Positions 53,020 through 61,531 of a DNA stretch of 64,000 nt are shown one piece after another. Position 1 is the stretch's first letter; each line of letters opens with the position of its first letter. The notes beneath the pieces were generated by a model. The model ran no database searches and was not told where the DNA came from. It saw only the letters and a program-made list of their open reading frames with translations. Made by a program: the position numbers and the translations under genes. Source of the DNA: Labrenzia sp. THAF82 (GTDB taxonomy: Bacteria > Pseudomonadota > Alphaproteobacteria > Rhizobiales > Stappiaceae); NCBI RefSeq assembly GCF_009363435.1, contig NZ_CP045354.1:1330501-1394500 (forward strand). The letters are read 5' to 3'.

Positions 53020-53691
53020 ATGTCATCAAGAGCCAAAGCAACACGTGTTGATAGCGCCTACGATCGGCTGAAGTCAGACATATTGACGGGCATGTTGCCA
53101 CCGGGTTTTCAAGCGCCCGAGCCAGAAGTGGCAAGTCGGCTTGGTATGAGTCGAACACCTGTTCGCGAAGCGCTTATCCGGCTTGAGGCAGACGGGTTGG
53201 TGGAACTCATCCCAAGGCGTGGCGCGAGGGTCATACCCGTGACCGGCAACGACATTTGCGAAGTCTTCGAAATCCTGTCCGTTCTGGAGGCGCTGGCCGC
53301 ACAGCGTGCAGGTGAAAACGATGCAAGCCAAGAAGTATTGACGGAAATTGAGGTGGTCAGCGATGAGGCCGATCAGGCGCTTGCTGCCAAAGATATTGAT
53401 GCCTGGGCGCAGCTTGATGACAAGTTCCACAGGCTCATTGCCCAAGCGAGCGGCAACAATCGTCTTGAGGCCGAAATCAACGGGTTTCTCGATCAGGTGC
53501 TTCGAGCAAACACGGTTTTGCTTCGGCTAAATCAGGCACCGGCCTCATGTGCGGCCGATCACCGGAAGCTCACCGCCGCCATAAAGTCAGGGGAGGGCGG
53601 TGCTGCATGGGAGATTGCCCGCAGCCACCGCCTCAACGGATTGAAAACAATGAGGAAGCTTTTACAAGACTGCGGTCTCACACAAGTATAG
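53020..53691 (+). CDS. GntR-family transcriptional regulator, FCD subfamily
   Basis: A 223-residue regulator: N-terminal winged helix (VASRLGMSRTPVREALIRLE, then RRGARVIPV) and C-terminal FCD ligand domain (DDKFHRLIAQASGN; DHRKLTAAIKSGEG with metal-type His). ATG 53020 begins the usual basic N-terminus; the TTG at 53008 is less likely. It converges with aglR, with 13 bases between the stops. No structural target is adjacent, so its pathway is unknown; the 18-bp palindrome upstream is its likeliest site. Confidence 0.91.
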   Translation: MSSRAKATRVDSAYDRLKSDILTGMLPPGFQAPEPEVASRLGMSRTPVREALIRLEADGLVELIPRRGARVIPVTGNDICEVFEILSVLEALAAQRAGENDASQEVLTEIEVVSDEADQALAAKDIDAWAQLDDKFHRLIAQASGNNRLEAEINGFLDQVLRANTVLLRLNQAPASCAADHRKLTAAIKSGEGGAAWEIARSHRLNGLKTMRKLLQDCGLTQV

Positions 53692-53704
53692 GCATCCCCG
53701 AAAA

Positions 53705-54745
53705 TCAGACTTTTGCTGGGGCCGGCCCCGTGGACTGCCCGATGATCAACTCGGCGTCCAGATGCAGCGAAGTCGGTTCACTGTTGGGGTTTGCGATCAT
53801 GGCCAGCAGCAGCTCTGCTGCCTTTTCCCCGGCATAGCGTACGGATGATCTCGTGCAGGTGAAAATTGGTACTTCTCCGCTATTGGGAAGGAACGAAAGC
53901 GCATCGTCGTGGGTGATGATCGAGACATCCTTTCCGGTGACAAGGCCGCATTGGCCTATGGCGCGTGCAACGCCAATGGCTGAAATCATGGACGAAACCA
54001 GGAATGCGGTGGGAGGATTGTCTGACTTCAGCATCTCCATGGCATTGTCGCATCCATAGGGCTCGGTCATGTCATTGCTGCGCATGAGCGCCGGGTCCGG
54101 GGCCAGGCCCCGTTCCTTGACGGCGTCTTCAAAACCACGTCGGCGCCTGCGGGCGAAATCCATGTGTTCCAGGCCATTTAGAAGCGCGATGCGCGTGTGG
54201 CCAAGGTCCAGCAGCAAGTCTGTTGCCCGTTGGAATGCCCTGCGGTTGTTCATGTCAATCCAGCAGGTTTCGGTTTCAGCGCCAGCGATGCGGCCATGAA
54301 CAACGAAGGGCAGGTTCAGGTCTTTTAAGAGGGCGTGCCGGTTCTCATCGTGAGCGGGCCCATGCACAATGACGCCATCTGCTTTTTTGCGTGAGGCAAT
54401 CTGCCGATAGGCTTCTTCTTCCTGATCGTCTTCCACGACCGAAATGATCATGTCATAGCCGTGCTTGGAATAGGTTTCGCCGGCACCGGCGATGAATTCC
54501 AGGAAGATCGGGTTCATCATCTCATGGATCGAGCGCGGAATGACATGGCCTATGGCCATGGATCGTCCGGTGGCCAATCGTCGGGCCTGACTGTTGGGCG
54601 CATAGCCTAGCTTGTCAGCCATTTCGGCCACGCGCTTTCGGGTTTCTGCACTCACCTCAGGGTAGCCGTTCAAGGCGCGGCTGACTGTCGTTTGAGACAG
54701 GTTCAGCCGTTGTGACAGAATTTTAAGATTTACGCCCTTGCTCAT
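53705..54745 (-). CDS. aglR: LacI-family repressor of the agl operon
   Basis: A 346-residue LacI/GalR regulator. The N-terminal helix-turn-helix is LKILSQRLNLSQTTVSRALNGYPEVS, with the hinge helix NSQARRLATGRS, and the rest is a periplasmic-binding-like sugar domain (FLEFIAGAGETYSKHGYDM, FLVSSMISAIGVARAI). It is divergent from aglE, the same position as aglR in Sinorhizobium meliloti, so it should repress aglEFGK until an alpha-glucoside is present. Two inverted repeats in the shared 250-base region are candidate operators, one of them just 13 bases from its own start. Confidence 0.9.
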   Translation of the reverse strand: MSKGVNLKILSQRLNLSQTTVSRALNGYPEVSAETRKRVAEMADKLGYAPNSQARRLATGRSMAIGHVIPRSIHEMMNPIFLEFIAGAGETYSKHGYDMIISVVEDDQEEEAYRQIASRKKADGVIVHGPAHDENRHALLKDLNLPFVVHGRIAGAETETCWIDMNNRRAFQRATDLLLDLGHTRIALLNGLEHMDFARRRRRGFEDAVKERGLAPDPALMRSNDMTEPYGCDNAMEMLKSDNPPTAFLVSSMISAIGVARAIGQCGLVTGKDVSIITHDDALSFLPNSGEVPIFTCTRSSVRYAGEKAAELLLAMIANPNSEPTSLHLDAELIIGQSTGPAPAKV

Positions 54746-54757
54746 GCTCGCCCAAAA

Positions 54758-54770
54758 CGCTTTGAAAGCG
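54758..54770. promoter_or_regulatory. Candidate AglR operator near aglR start
   Basis: CGCTTT-G-AAAGCG is an inverted repeat 13 bases upstream of the aglR ATG, well placed for autorepression. Its AAAGCG half is shared with the site at 54861-54878. Confidence 0.5.
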
Positions 54771-54822
54771 CCCTCCCTTCAGGCAGTTATTGAAATCCAA
54801 CATTAATTGGTGAGTTGCGCGC

Positions 54823-54878
54823 TTGACAAGTCCGGTTTGTAGAGACATGTTGAAGACGAAATCCAAAGCGGTTTGGAT
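54823..54878 (+). promoter_or_regulatory. aglE promoter and AglR operator
   Basis: TTGACA (54823-54828) is followed after 17 bases by a weak CATGTT -10 box. ATCCAAA-GCGG-TTTGGAT (54861-54878), a perfect 7-bp inverted repeat with a LacI-type AAAGCGGTTT core, begins about where transcription should start. This is the classic place for repression. It lies about 115 bases before the aglE ATG. Confidence 0.6.
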
Positions 54879-54994
54879 GCACGGTTCTGGTAGGATTACC
54901 GACATTCATCGATGTGCGGGTATTGCTGCCAGGTGGCGAGTTGTGCCACTTTTGATGGAGGGCCCCAGGATAGGGGCAATCTGGGAGGATTGAG

Positions 54995-56362
54995 ATGAAA
55001 TTTCGTTTGATGGCCTGCACTGCAGGTATCGCGCTCAGCCTTGCTTTCGGCGCCGGAGCGGCGTCTGCGGCTGACTTGAAGTTCCCGGTGGGCGAAGGTC
55101 CTTTCAACTGGGACAGCTATAACAAATGGGCGGAAAGCGCTCCTGATCTCAAGGGCCAGACCGTGACAATCGCCGGTCCGTGGTTGCAGCCGGAAGATGG
55201 CTATTTCCGCAGCGTGCTTGCCTATTTCGCCGAAGCAACCGGCGCTGAAGTCATCTACACCGGTTCAGATTCCTTCGAGCAGCAGATCGTGATCGATGCC
55301 GAAGCGGGCGCTGCGCCCAATATCGCCGTTTTCCCACAGCCTGGTCTTGCCTCTGACATGGCGGCCCGTGGATTGTTGACGCCGCTGCCGGAAGGCATGG
55401 GTGGCTGGGTTGCAGACAATTACGGCGCTGGTGACAGCTGGGTGAACCTTGGCACCTATCAGGACAAGGATGGTGCTGATCAACTCTATGGTTTCTTCTA
55501 CAACGTCAACGTAAAGAGCCTTGTCTGGTACGTTCCGGAAAACTTTGAGGATGCAGGTTATGAAGTGCCTGAATCCATGGAAGACCTAAAAGCGCTGACA
55601 GAGCAGATCGTTGCAGATGGTGAAACACCCTGGTGCATCGGGTTGGGATCTGGCGCAGCCACGGGTTGGCCTGCAACCGACTGGGTGGAAGACATGATGC
55701 TGCGGACACAGTCCGCTGATGTCTATGACCAGTGGACCAAGAACGAAATCCCGTTTGATGACGAGCGCGTCGTCGCCGCTATCGAAGAGTTCGGCTGGTT
55801 CGCACGCGACGATGCCAAAGTTGCCGGTGGTGCGAACGCAGTTGCGTCGACCGATTTCCGGGATAGCCCGAAGGGTCTATTCTCCTCGCCTCCGCAGTGC
55901 TACCTGCACCGCCAGGCGTCTTTCGTGCCTGCCTTCTTCCCCGATGGTGTTGAATTCGGGTCCGATGTCGATTTCTTCTATTTCCCGGCCTACGCCGAGA
56001 AAGACCTCGGAAATCCGGTTCTGGGTGGCGGCACTTTGATGGCGATCACCAACCCGTCCGATGCCACGAACGAACTGATGAAGTTCTTCCAGCTTCCGCT
56101 GGCACATGAAGTGATGATGGCCCAGACTGGCTTCCTGACCCCGCACAAGGGCGTCAACCTGGAAGCTTATCTCAATGACACGCTTCGCGGTCAGGGTGAA
56201 ATCCTCATCAACGCCACAACCTTCCGCTTCGACGGATCTGACCTGATGCCTGGTGGTGTTGGTGCGGGTACGTTCTGGACCGGCATGGTCGACTACACCG
56301 GCGGCAAAGACGCCAAGGAAGTGGCGAGCGAAATCCAGAAAAGCTGGGACGCTCTCAAGTAA
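54995..56362 (+). CDS. aglE: Alpha-glucoside-binding periplasmic protein
   Basis: The 455-residue solute-binding subunit of the alpha-glucoside (sucrose, maltose, trehalose) ABC importer. A Sec signal ends at SAA, and the mature protein starts DLKFPVGEGPFNWDSYN, typical of AglE. The family's ligand-site blocks include TIAGPWLQPEDGYFRSVLA and LGSGAATGWPATDWVED. ATG 54995 follows GGGAGG. It heads the operon; a perfect 9-bp terminator hairpin stands between it and aglF, which explains how much more binding protein than permease could be made. Confidence 0.93.
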   Translation: MKFRLMACTAGIALSLAFGAGAASAADLKFPVGEGPFNWDSYNKWAESAPDLKGQTVTIAGPWLQPEDGYFRSVLAYFAEATGAEVIYTGSDSFEQQIVIDAEAGAAPNIAVFPQPGLASDMAARGLLTPLPEGMGGWVADNYGAGDSWVNLGTYQDKDGADQLYGFFYNVNVKSLVWYVPENFEDAGYEVPESMEDLKALTEQIVADGETPWCIGLGSGAATGWPATDWVEDMMLRTQSADVYDQWTKNEIPFDDERVVAAIEEFGWFARDDAKVAGGANAVASTDFRDSPKGLFSSPPQCYLHRQASFVPAFFPDGVEFGSDVDFFYFPAYAEKDLGNPVLGGGTLMAITNPSDATNELMKFFQLPLAHEVMMAQTGFLTPHKGVNLEAYLNDTLRGQGEILINATTFRFDGSDLMPGGVGAGTFWTGMVDYTGGKDAKEVASEIQKSWDALK

Positions 56363-56373
56363 GCTCCTCCAAT

Positions 56374-56404
56374 GGCCGGCCCACTCGTGGGGCCGGCCTT
56401 TTTT
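56374..56404 (+). terminator. Strong terminator between aglE and aglF
   Basis: GGCCGGCCC-ACTCGTG-GGGCCGGCC is a 9-bp perfect stem followed by six T residues. It sits 12 bases after aglE, so most transcripts should end here and aglFGK should be expressed at a lower level. Confidence 0.92.
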
Positions 56405-56503
56405 ATCCGATCAGCGGCAATAGCCGCGATCCGAAGTTTCCTTGCGACTGGATGCCCCCGGCAAGCCGGGCGTATCCCCATAATCAAATGGGAGGGAACG
56501 GCC

Positions 56504-57745
56504 GTGCTGACGGAAAATCCAGCAGTATTGGGCCTGCTAACCATCGTCATTGGCGTTGGTGGGTGCCTGGGATATTTCTATTTTTCAAATCTGATCCTCG
56601 ACAAGTTGATCTTTCCTGCTTCAGGACCAAAAGCAGGATCCAACATCAACAGGGCAAACATGGTTCGACCATGGCTGTTTCTGTTCCCGGCGATCTTCGC
56701 GTTGACGCTCTATCTGGCCTACCCGGTCTTTGAGACGCTGCGACTGTCGCTGACGGACAGGGATCAGGGCGGTGCCTTTGTAGGCCTTGCGAACTATCAT
56801 CAAATGATGGCGGAGCCGAAATTCTGGGAAGCTGTCCAGAACAACTTGCTCTGGCTGATTGTCGTTCCCGCGGCGTCAACGGCATTCGGATTGCTGGTTG
56901 CGCAGCTGACCGACCGGATCAAATGGGGCAACCTGGCGAAGTCCTTGATCTTCATGCCGATGGCGATCTCCTTTGTCGGTGCTTCGGTGATCTTCAAACT
57001 GATTTACGATACGCGCCCAGCCGATCAGAACCAGATCGGCGTCCTGAATGCTGTCTGGCTGAGGTTTGACGGTGGGATCGGATCCGTTCTGTTTCTTCAA
57101 GTTCTGCCGAGCCTCGTGCTGTTGGCTTTTGCAGGTATCGTCGCTTATGTCGCCTGGATCTTTGCGCGCGGGATCGTTGCAAAGGGAGAAGACAAATCGG
57201 TCTGGCTGTTGCCACTGCGCCTTTTTGTTGCCGTTGCCGGGCTCTGGCTGATCTGGACGTCGCTGAGCTCGCTATTGGGTGTCTGGACAACCCAACTTCC
57301 TTACGGCGAACCTCAGACCTGGCTGACAATTCCACTCTGGAACAGCTTTCTTCTGATGGTGGTTCTGATCTGGATCCAGACGGGCTTTGCCATGGTGATC
57401 CTGTCCGCCGCGCTGCGTGGCATTCCAGAGGAAACGGTGGAAGCTGCCATCATCGATGGTGCCAACCCGTTCCAGATCTTCTTCAAGATCAAGGTGCCCC
57501 AGATCATGGGAACGATCGTTGTTGTGTGGACGACGATCACACTGACAGTGCTCAAGGTCTTCGACATCGTGTTTGCCATGACCAATGGGCAGTGGGAGAC
57601 GCAGGTGCTCGCCAACTACATGTATGACAAGCTCTTCCGGGCCAACGACTGGGGCGTTGGATCGGCAAGCGCGATCATCATCATGGTGCTGGTCACGCCG
57701 ATCCTGGTTTGGAACGTCTACAACGCCCGCAAGGAGATGAAGTGA
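56504..57745 (+). CDS. aglF: Alpha-glucoside ABC transporter permease AglF
   Basis: One of two inner-membrane subunits, MalF-like, 413 residues. An extra first helix (LGLLTIVIGVGGCLGYFYF) precedes the core, which starts PWLFLFPAIFALTLYLAYPV. The EAA loop is EETVEAAIIDGANPFQIFFKI. GTG 56504 is chosen because GGGAGG lies just upstream and the hydrophobic N-terminus follows; the ATG at 56372 falls inside the terminator hairpin. Its stop overlaps the aglG ATG by one base (TGATG). Confidence 0.92.
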   Translation: MLTENPAVLGLLTIVIGVGGCLGYFYFSNLILDKLIFPASGPKAGSNINRANMVRPWLFLFPAIFALTLYLAYPVFETLRLSLTDRDQGGAFVGLANYHQMMAEPKFWEAVQNNLLWLIVVPAASTAFGLLVAQLTDRIKWGNLAKSLIFMPMAISFVGASVIFKLIYDTRPADQNQIGVLNAVWLRFDGGIGSVLFLQVLPSLVLLAFAGIVAYVAWIFARGIVAKGEDKSVWLLPLRLFVAVAGLWLIWTSLSSLLGVWTTQLPYGEPQTWLTIPLWNSFLLMVVLIWIQTGFAMVILSAALRGIPEETVEAAIIDGANPFQIFFKIKVPQIMGTIVVVWTTITLTVLKVFDIVFAMTNGQWETQVLANYMYDKLFRANDWGVGSASAIIIMVLVTPILVWNVYNARKEMK

Positions 57746-58893
57746 TGGCCAGTATTGCTGGAAAAAAATCCGGCCTGACATGGGCCGTGCAGATTTCCGT
57801 CGCCTTTCTCGTGTTGCTCTGGCTGTTTCCGACAGTCGGGCTGTTCGTGTCGTCCTTCCGGACGGCCGACCAGATCTCGAGTTCAGGCTGGTGGGCAGCG
57901 CTCTTCCCTGCCGAACAGAACGAAGTCTACCGTGCGTCAGACCCTGACGACACGCGTGTGGCCGACGGCAACAATTTTGTCGTGACCGGAAACATCTTTG
58001 ACGGTGAGCCGCGTGAAATCAGGTCCTGGGGCGTGTCGTCACGCAATGTGTCGGCCTATCAGCCCGGTGAAACCGCTGAGATGAAGGATGGCGAGACTGT
58101 CACGCTTGAAGCCGACGGCAGTTACGCCTGGCGGGGCAATGACAAGCAACTGTCCGGCCGCGGTCAGCGCATTTTCATCACCGCAACAGTGCCGCCGGAA
58201 TTCACAACCGAGAACTATGAAACCATTTTGCTGTCCGGCTCCGGGCAGGACAACATGGCCAAGGCGTTCTTCAACACCCTGACTGTAACCATTCCAGCAA
58301 CGATCATCCCGATTGTTGTGGCCGCCTTTGCTGCCTATGCACTGGCCTGGATGGAGTTTCCCGGACGGGCCTTGCTGATTGCAGCTGTTGTCGGCTTTCT
58401 CGTCGTCCCGTTGCAGCTGGCCCTTATTCCGTTGCTTCGGCTGCACCTGGAAATCGGTATAGGGAAGGGTTACCTCGGCGTCTGGCTCGCCCATACGGCG
58501 TTTGGAATGCCGCTCGCGGTTTATCTGCTTCGAAACTACATGGTCGGATTGCCGCGAGATATCATCGAAAACGCCAAGGTCGACGGCGCAACGGACTTTC
58601 AGATCTTCACCAAGATCATACTTCCGCTCAGCTTTCCGGCCCTGGCTTCTTTCGCGATCTTCCAGTTCCTGTGGACCTGGAACGATCTTCTCGTCGCCAA
58701 AGTGTTCCTGATCGACTCGACCGGTTCGACAACCGTGATGACCAACCAGATCGTGGAACTTCTCGGTACTCGTGGTGGAAACTGGGAAATTCTGGCAACC
58801 GCGGCATTCGTATCCATCGCCGTGCCGCTCATCGTGTTCTTCGCGATGCAGCGCTATCTCGTGCGGGGATTGCTCGCCGGATCGGTCAAGTAA
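57745..58893 (+). CDS. aglG: Alpha-glucoside ABC transporter permease AglG
   Basis: The second inner-membrane subunit, MalG-like, 382 residues. After the first helix there is a periplasmic insert of about 130 residues (roughly 45-170), longer than in most MalG proteins but usual for AglG. The EAA loop is DIIENAKVDGATDFQIFTKI and the C-terminal helices end at LVRGLLAGSVK. ATG 57745 overlaps the aglF stop. aglK follows after 33 bases. The aglA glucosidase gene found at this position in S. meliloti is missing. Confidence 0.93.
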   Translation: MASIAGKKSGLTWAVQISVAFLVLLWLFPTVGLFVSSFRTADQISSSGWWAALFPAEQNEVYRASDPDDTRVADGNNFVVTGNIFDGEPREIRSWGVSSRNVSAYQPGETAEMKDGETVTLEADGSYAWRGNDKQLSGRGQRIFITATVPPEFTTENYETILLSGSGQDNMAKAFFNTLTVTIPATIIPIVVAAFAAYALAWMEFPGRALLIAAVVGFLVVPLQLALIPLLRLHLEIGIGKGYLGVWLAHTAFGMPLAVYLLRNYMVGLPRDIIENAKVDGATDFQIFTKIILPLSFPALASFAIFQFLWTWNDLLVAKVFLIDSTGSTTVMTNQIVELLGTRGGNWEILATAAFVSIAVPLIVFFAMQRYLVRGLLAGSVK

Positions 58894-58926
58894 CATGAAC
58901 ATTTTCAATAATCGGGAGGAGCCGGC

Positions 58927-60018
58927 ATGACTTCGTTGTCCCTGAAAGACGTCAGCAAGTCTTATGGCACCGTGGAAGTTCTCCGGAATATCAACCTGGA
59001 GATCGAACAGGGCGAGTTGATCGTATTTGTCGGGCCGTCAGGCTGCGGGAAATCCACTTTGCTGCGCATGATTGCAGGCCTGGAACGCATCACCGGCGGA
59101 ACGTTGGAAATTGACGACATGGTCGTCAACGATGTGCCGCCGGCTCAGCGTGGAATTGCAATGGTGTTCCAGTCCTATGCGCTTTATCCGCATATGACGG
59201 TCTACGACAACATGGCCTTTGCTCTTAAGCTGGCCGGCAAGTCAAAAGACGAAATAGACACCGCCGTGCGCGCCGCCGCAGACAGATTGCAGCTTACGCA
59301 ATATCTGGACAGATTGCCCAAGGCCCTATCGGGCGGGCAGCGGCAAAGGGTTGCTATCGGCCGGTCGATCGTGCGTGACCCGAAGGTGTTTCTCTTCGAT
59401 GAACCGCTTTCAAACCTCGATGCGGCGCTGCGCGTTGCAACGCGGATTGAAATTGCTCAGCTCAAGGAGAGCATGCCCGACAGCACGATGATCTACGTGA
59501 CCCATGACCAGGTGGAGGCCATGACGCTGGCCAGCCGGATCGTGGTCCTTCACGGCGGTGACGTTGAGCAGTTCGGAGCACCGCTGGATCTCTATGAACG
59601 CCCTGCAAACACTTTCGTGGCGCAGTTCATCGGCTCACCGGCCATGAACCTTGTCGAGGCGACGGTAAAAGTCGCCGGTGGCCAGACCTCGGTGGTGATG
59701 TCGGATGGCGGCCATGCCGATGTGCCTATTGCATCGACGGATGCGGATGTCGGTAAGACCGTCAAACTCGGTGTGCGGCCGGAAGATCTGGTGCTCACGG
59801 AAAGTGACGACTATCTGGTCACAGCTGAAGTCGAAATCGTTGAAGCGCTTGGTGAAACGACAGTGCTTTACTTCAAGGCGCAGAACGGGAATCCGGGTCT
59901 TATTGCAAAGCTCCCGGGTATTCACGAGATCAAGCGTGGCACCAAGGTTCGGCTAACGGCAGCCGAAGAAAAGCTGCACCTGTTCGATGCCGACGGAAAG
60001 TCCTTCCTTTACAGGTAA
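58927..60018 (+). CDS. aglK: Alpha-glucoside ABC transporter ATP-binding protein
   Basis: The ATPase of the Agl importer, 363 residues, MalK/UgpC type. Walker A is GPSGCGKST, signature LSGGQRQR, Walker B FLFDEPLSNLD and switch His IYVTHDQVEAM. The C-terminal third is the TOBE/regulatory domain (KLGVRPEDLVL). ATG 58927 follows GGGAGG. It is the last gene of the agl operon; a GC-rich hairpin without T-run lies 42 bases downstream. Confidence 0.94.
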   Translation: MTSLSLKDVSKSYGTVEVLRNINLEIEQGELIVFVGPSGCGKSTLLRMIAGLERITGGTLEIDDMVVNDVPPAQRGIAMVFQSYALYPHMTVYDNMAFALKLAGKSKDEIDTAVRAAADRLQLTQYLDRLPKALSGGQRQRVAIGRSIVRDPKVFLFDEPLSNLDAALRVATRIEIAQLKESMPDSTMIYVTHDQVEAMTLASRIVVLHGGDVEQFGAPLDLYERPANTFVAQFIGSPAMNLVEATVKVAGGQTSVVMSDGGHADVPIASTDADVGKTVKLGVRPEDLVLTESDDYLVTAEVEIVEALGETTVLYFKAQNGNPGLIAKLPGIHEIKRGTKVRLTAAEEKLHLFDADGKSFLYR

Positions 60019-60060
60019 TCGACTGGTCGACTGTATCCGCCTTTTGCCAACTTGCACCGT

Positions 60061-60080
60061 CCCTTCCCAATCGGGGAGGG
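60061..60080 (+). terminator. Hairpin downstream of aglK
   Basis: CCCTTCCC-AATC-GGGGAGGG is an 8-bp stem with one wobble pair. No T-run follows, so it is more likely an mRNA 3'-end stabiliser or a Rho-assisted end than a classic terminator. Confidence 0.5.
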
Positions 60081-60259
60081 CCGTTGCGTTTCAGCCCCGC
60101 CAAAGTGGGATCTTTGAATTTTCATAGTGTTTCCCTGGCTCCGGGGAGCCACAGCTTCATCCCATTCAGTCGCTCCTTTTGGACGGATCCGAACCTTGAG
60201 ACTTCGTCGTGTGCAGTCTTGGTTTGTCATCTGGCGTGATGACGCGCTAAAACTGTCAT

Positions 60260-60303
60260 ATCATGTTCATATGAGCGTCTAATAAGGTTCATATGAACAT
60301 GAT
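60260..60303. promoter_or_regulatory. Two operator copies upstream of the GlpR-like gene
   Basis: GTTCATATGAGC (60265-60276) and GTTCATATGAAC (60287-60298) are near-identical palindromic boxes 22 bases apart, about two helix turns. Together they form a perfect 14-bp inverted repeat, ATCATGTTCATATG...CATATGAACATGAT. A possible promoter (TTGTCA at 60224, TAAAAC at 60248) lies just before. The GTTC/GAAC halves recall GlpR operators of E. coli. Confidence 0.65.
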
Positions 60304-60360
60304 TTATCTGGCTTCGAAGCTTTCGTTTTTCGAACCAGCAACAAGCTCTTTCAGAAGGGT

Positions 60361-60380
60361 TTTCCGGCACGTGCCGGAAA
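60361..60380. promoter_or_regulatory. 20-bp perfect palindrome in the leader of the GlpR-like gene
   Basis: TTTCCGGCACGTGCCGGAAA lies 30 bases before the ATG at 60410, in what should be the transcript leader. It could fold as a 5'-UTR stem or bind a second regulator. No T-run follows on either strand. Confidence 0.55.
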
Positions 60381-60409
60381 GAGCGATACGGCGTCGGGTT
60401 ATAAAGCAT

Positions 60410-61195
60410 ATGCTTGGGCAAGTAGATATTTCAAAACGTCAGGCTGAAATTTCAGATCTCGTTCAAAAGGCAGGTTTTGCATCTGTCGAAGAACTCGCCG
60501 ATCGTTTTGAAGTTACCACACAGACAATCAGACGGGATGTGAACCGCCTGTGTGAGCTGGGCATACTCAGACGAACGCATGGCGGCGTTGAGCCTCCGGC
60601 ACCAGCTTCCAACATTCACTATTCGACTCGGCAGATCCTGAATCTTCCGGAAAAGCAGCGGATCGCAAATCTCGTTGCCAGCAAGATCGAAAACAATACT
60701 TCTCTCGCATTTTCAATCGGCACGACGCCCGAAATTGTCATGCAGGCCCTGACAGCAAACGAAAAACTGTCGATTTTCACGAACAATCTGAATGTTGCCT
60801 TTTCGGCGTCGATCAACCCGTCTTTTCAAGTGACGATTGCAGGTGGGCGTCTACGGCATGGCGACCGAGATGTGCTCGGATCTGCTGCACAGGCTTTCTT
60901 TTCCAACTACAAGGTTGATGTCGGGATTTTTGGTGTCGCCGGCGTTGACGAAGATGGCACGCTTCTCGATTTTCACGAAGACGAGGTGGCCGCGCGTCAG
61001 TCAATCCTCGCCAACTGCCGCAAATCCTATCTGGTGCTTGATCACAGCAAGTTTGGACGCAGCGCTCATGTGCGCGGTGGAGTCTTGAGCGACGTCGATG
61101 CCATATTCACCGATCGTCCCGTTCCGCCTGCAATTCTCTCAGGTCTTAAGGGGACACAAACGCGGGTGTATGTGGCTGGCACGCCCCGTATCTGA
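60410..61195 (+). CDS. DeoR-family repressor, GlpR-like
   Basis: A 261-residue DeoR regulator, close in size to E. coli GlpR (252). The N-terminal helix-turn-helix is QAEISDLVQKAGFASVEELA and TTQTIRRDVNRLCELGILRRTHGG. The sugar-phosphate domain has FSIGTTPEIV, FTNNLNVA, GVDEDGTLLDFHEDEVAARQ and LVLDHSKFGRSA, all as I recall GlpR. ATG 60410 gives the normal N-terminus; ATG 60293 would add 39 unlike residues and begins inside the operator. It stands between the agl operon and kdgK, so it may control kdgK, agl or distant glycerol genes; a sugar phosphate is the likely inducer. Confidence 0.88.
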   Translation: MLGQVDISKRQAEISDLVQKAGFASVEELADRFEVTTQTIRRDVNRLCELGILRRTHGGVEPPAPASNIHYSTRQILNLPEKQRIANLVASKIENNTSLAFSIGTTPEIVMQALTANEKLSIFTNNLNVAFSASINPSFQVTIAGGRLRHGDRDVLGSAAQAFFSNYKVDVGIFGVAGVDEDGTLLDFHEDEVAARQSILANCRKSYLVLDHSKFGRSAHVRGGVLSDVDAIFTDRPVPPAILSGLKGTQTRVYVAGTPRI

Positions 61196-61531
61196 TTGTC
61201 TGTCCGACGAAAAATCGCGGCAACAGGCAAGGTTTCTGCTGTCTTGCAAACAGTGTGAAAACCTTGACATCTTCAGGACTGTGAGATGTCAGATTTTGGT
61301 ATTTTTGCGTTCATCCAATTTGCATTGTCCAACCTGCTGAGAGTTGCGTTTCTCCCCACAAATTGAAGCGGGGAGTTGCAATCGCGCGAAAAGTTTCCGA
61401 AAAGAAAAGGCAAGCGAATCCCCCTTCCAAAAGTAGAATTGGAGTATGGGGGCGTTTGTGGTAAAGATTTTAAATCGATTAAAATGACAGAAATCCGGGA
61501 AAACCTGGATTCAGTTTGTGAGGAAATGCTC
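61196..61531. other. Intergenic region between the GlpR-like gene and kdgK
   Basis: About 335 bases. A hairpin CTCCCC...GGGGAG spans 61352-61375 with a 12-base loop and no T-run. The in-frame extension of kdgK from 61376 has poor composition and is not treated as coding. The CTCCCC-AATTGAAGCG core here resembles the boxes near 21.6 kb. Confidence 0.4.
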
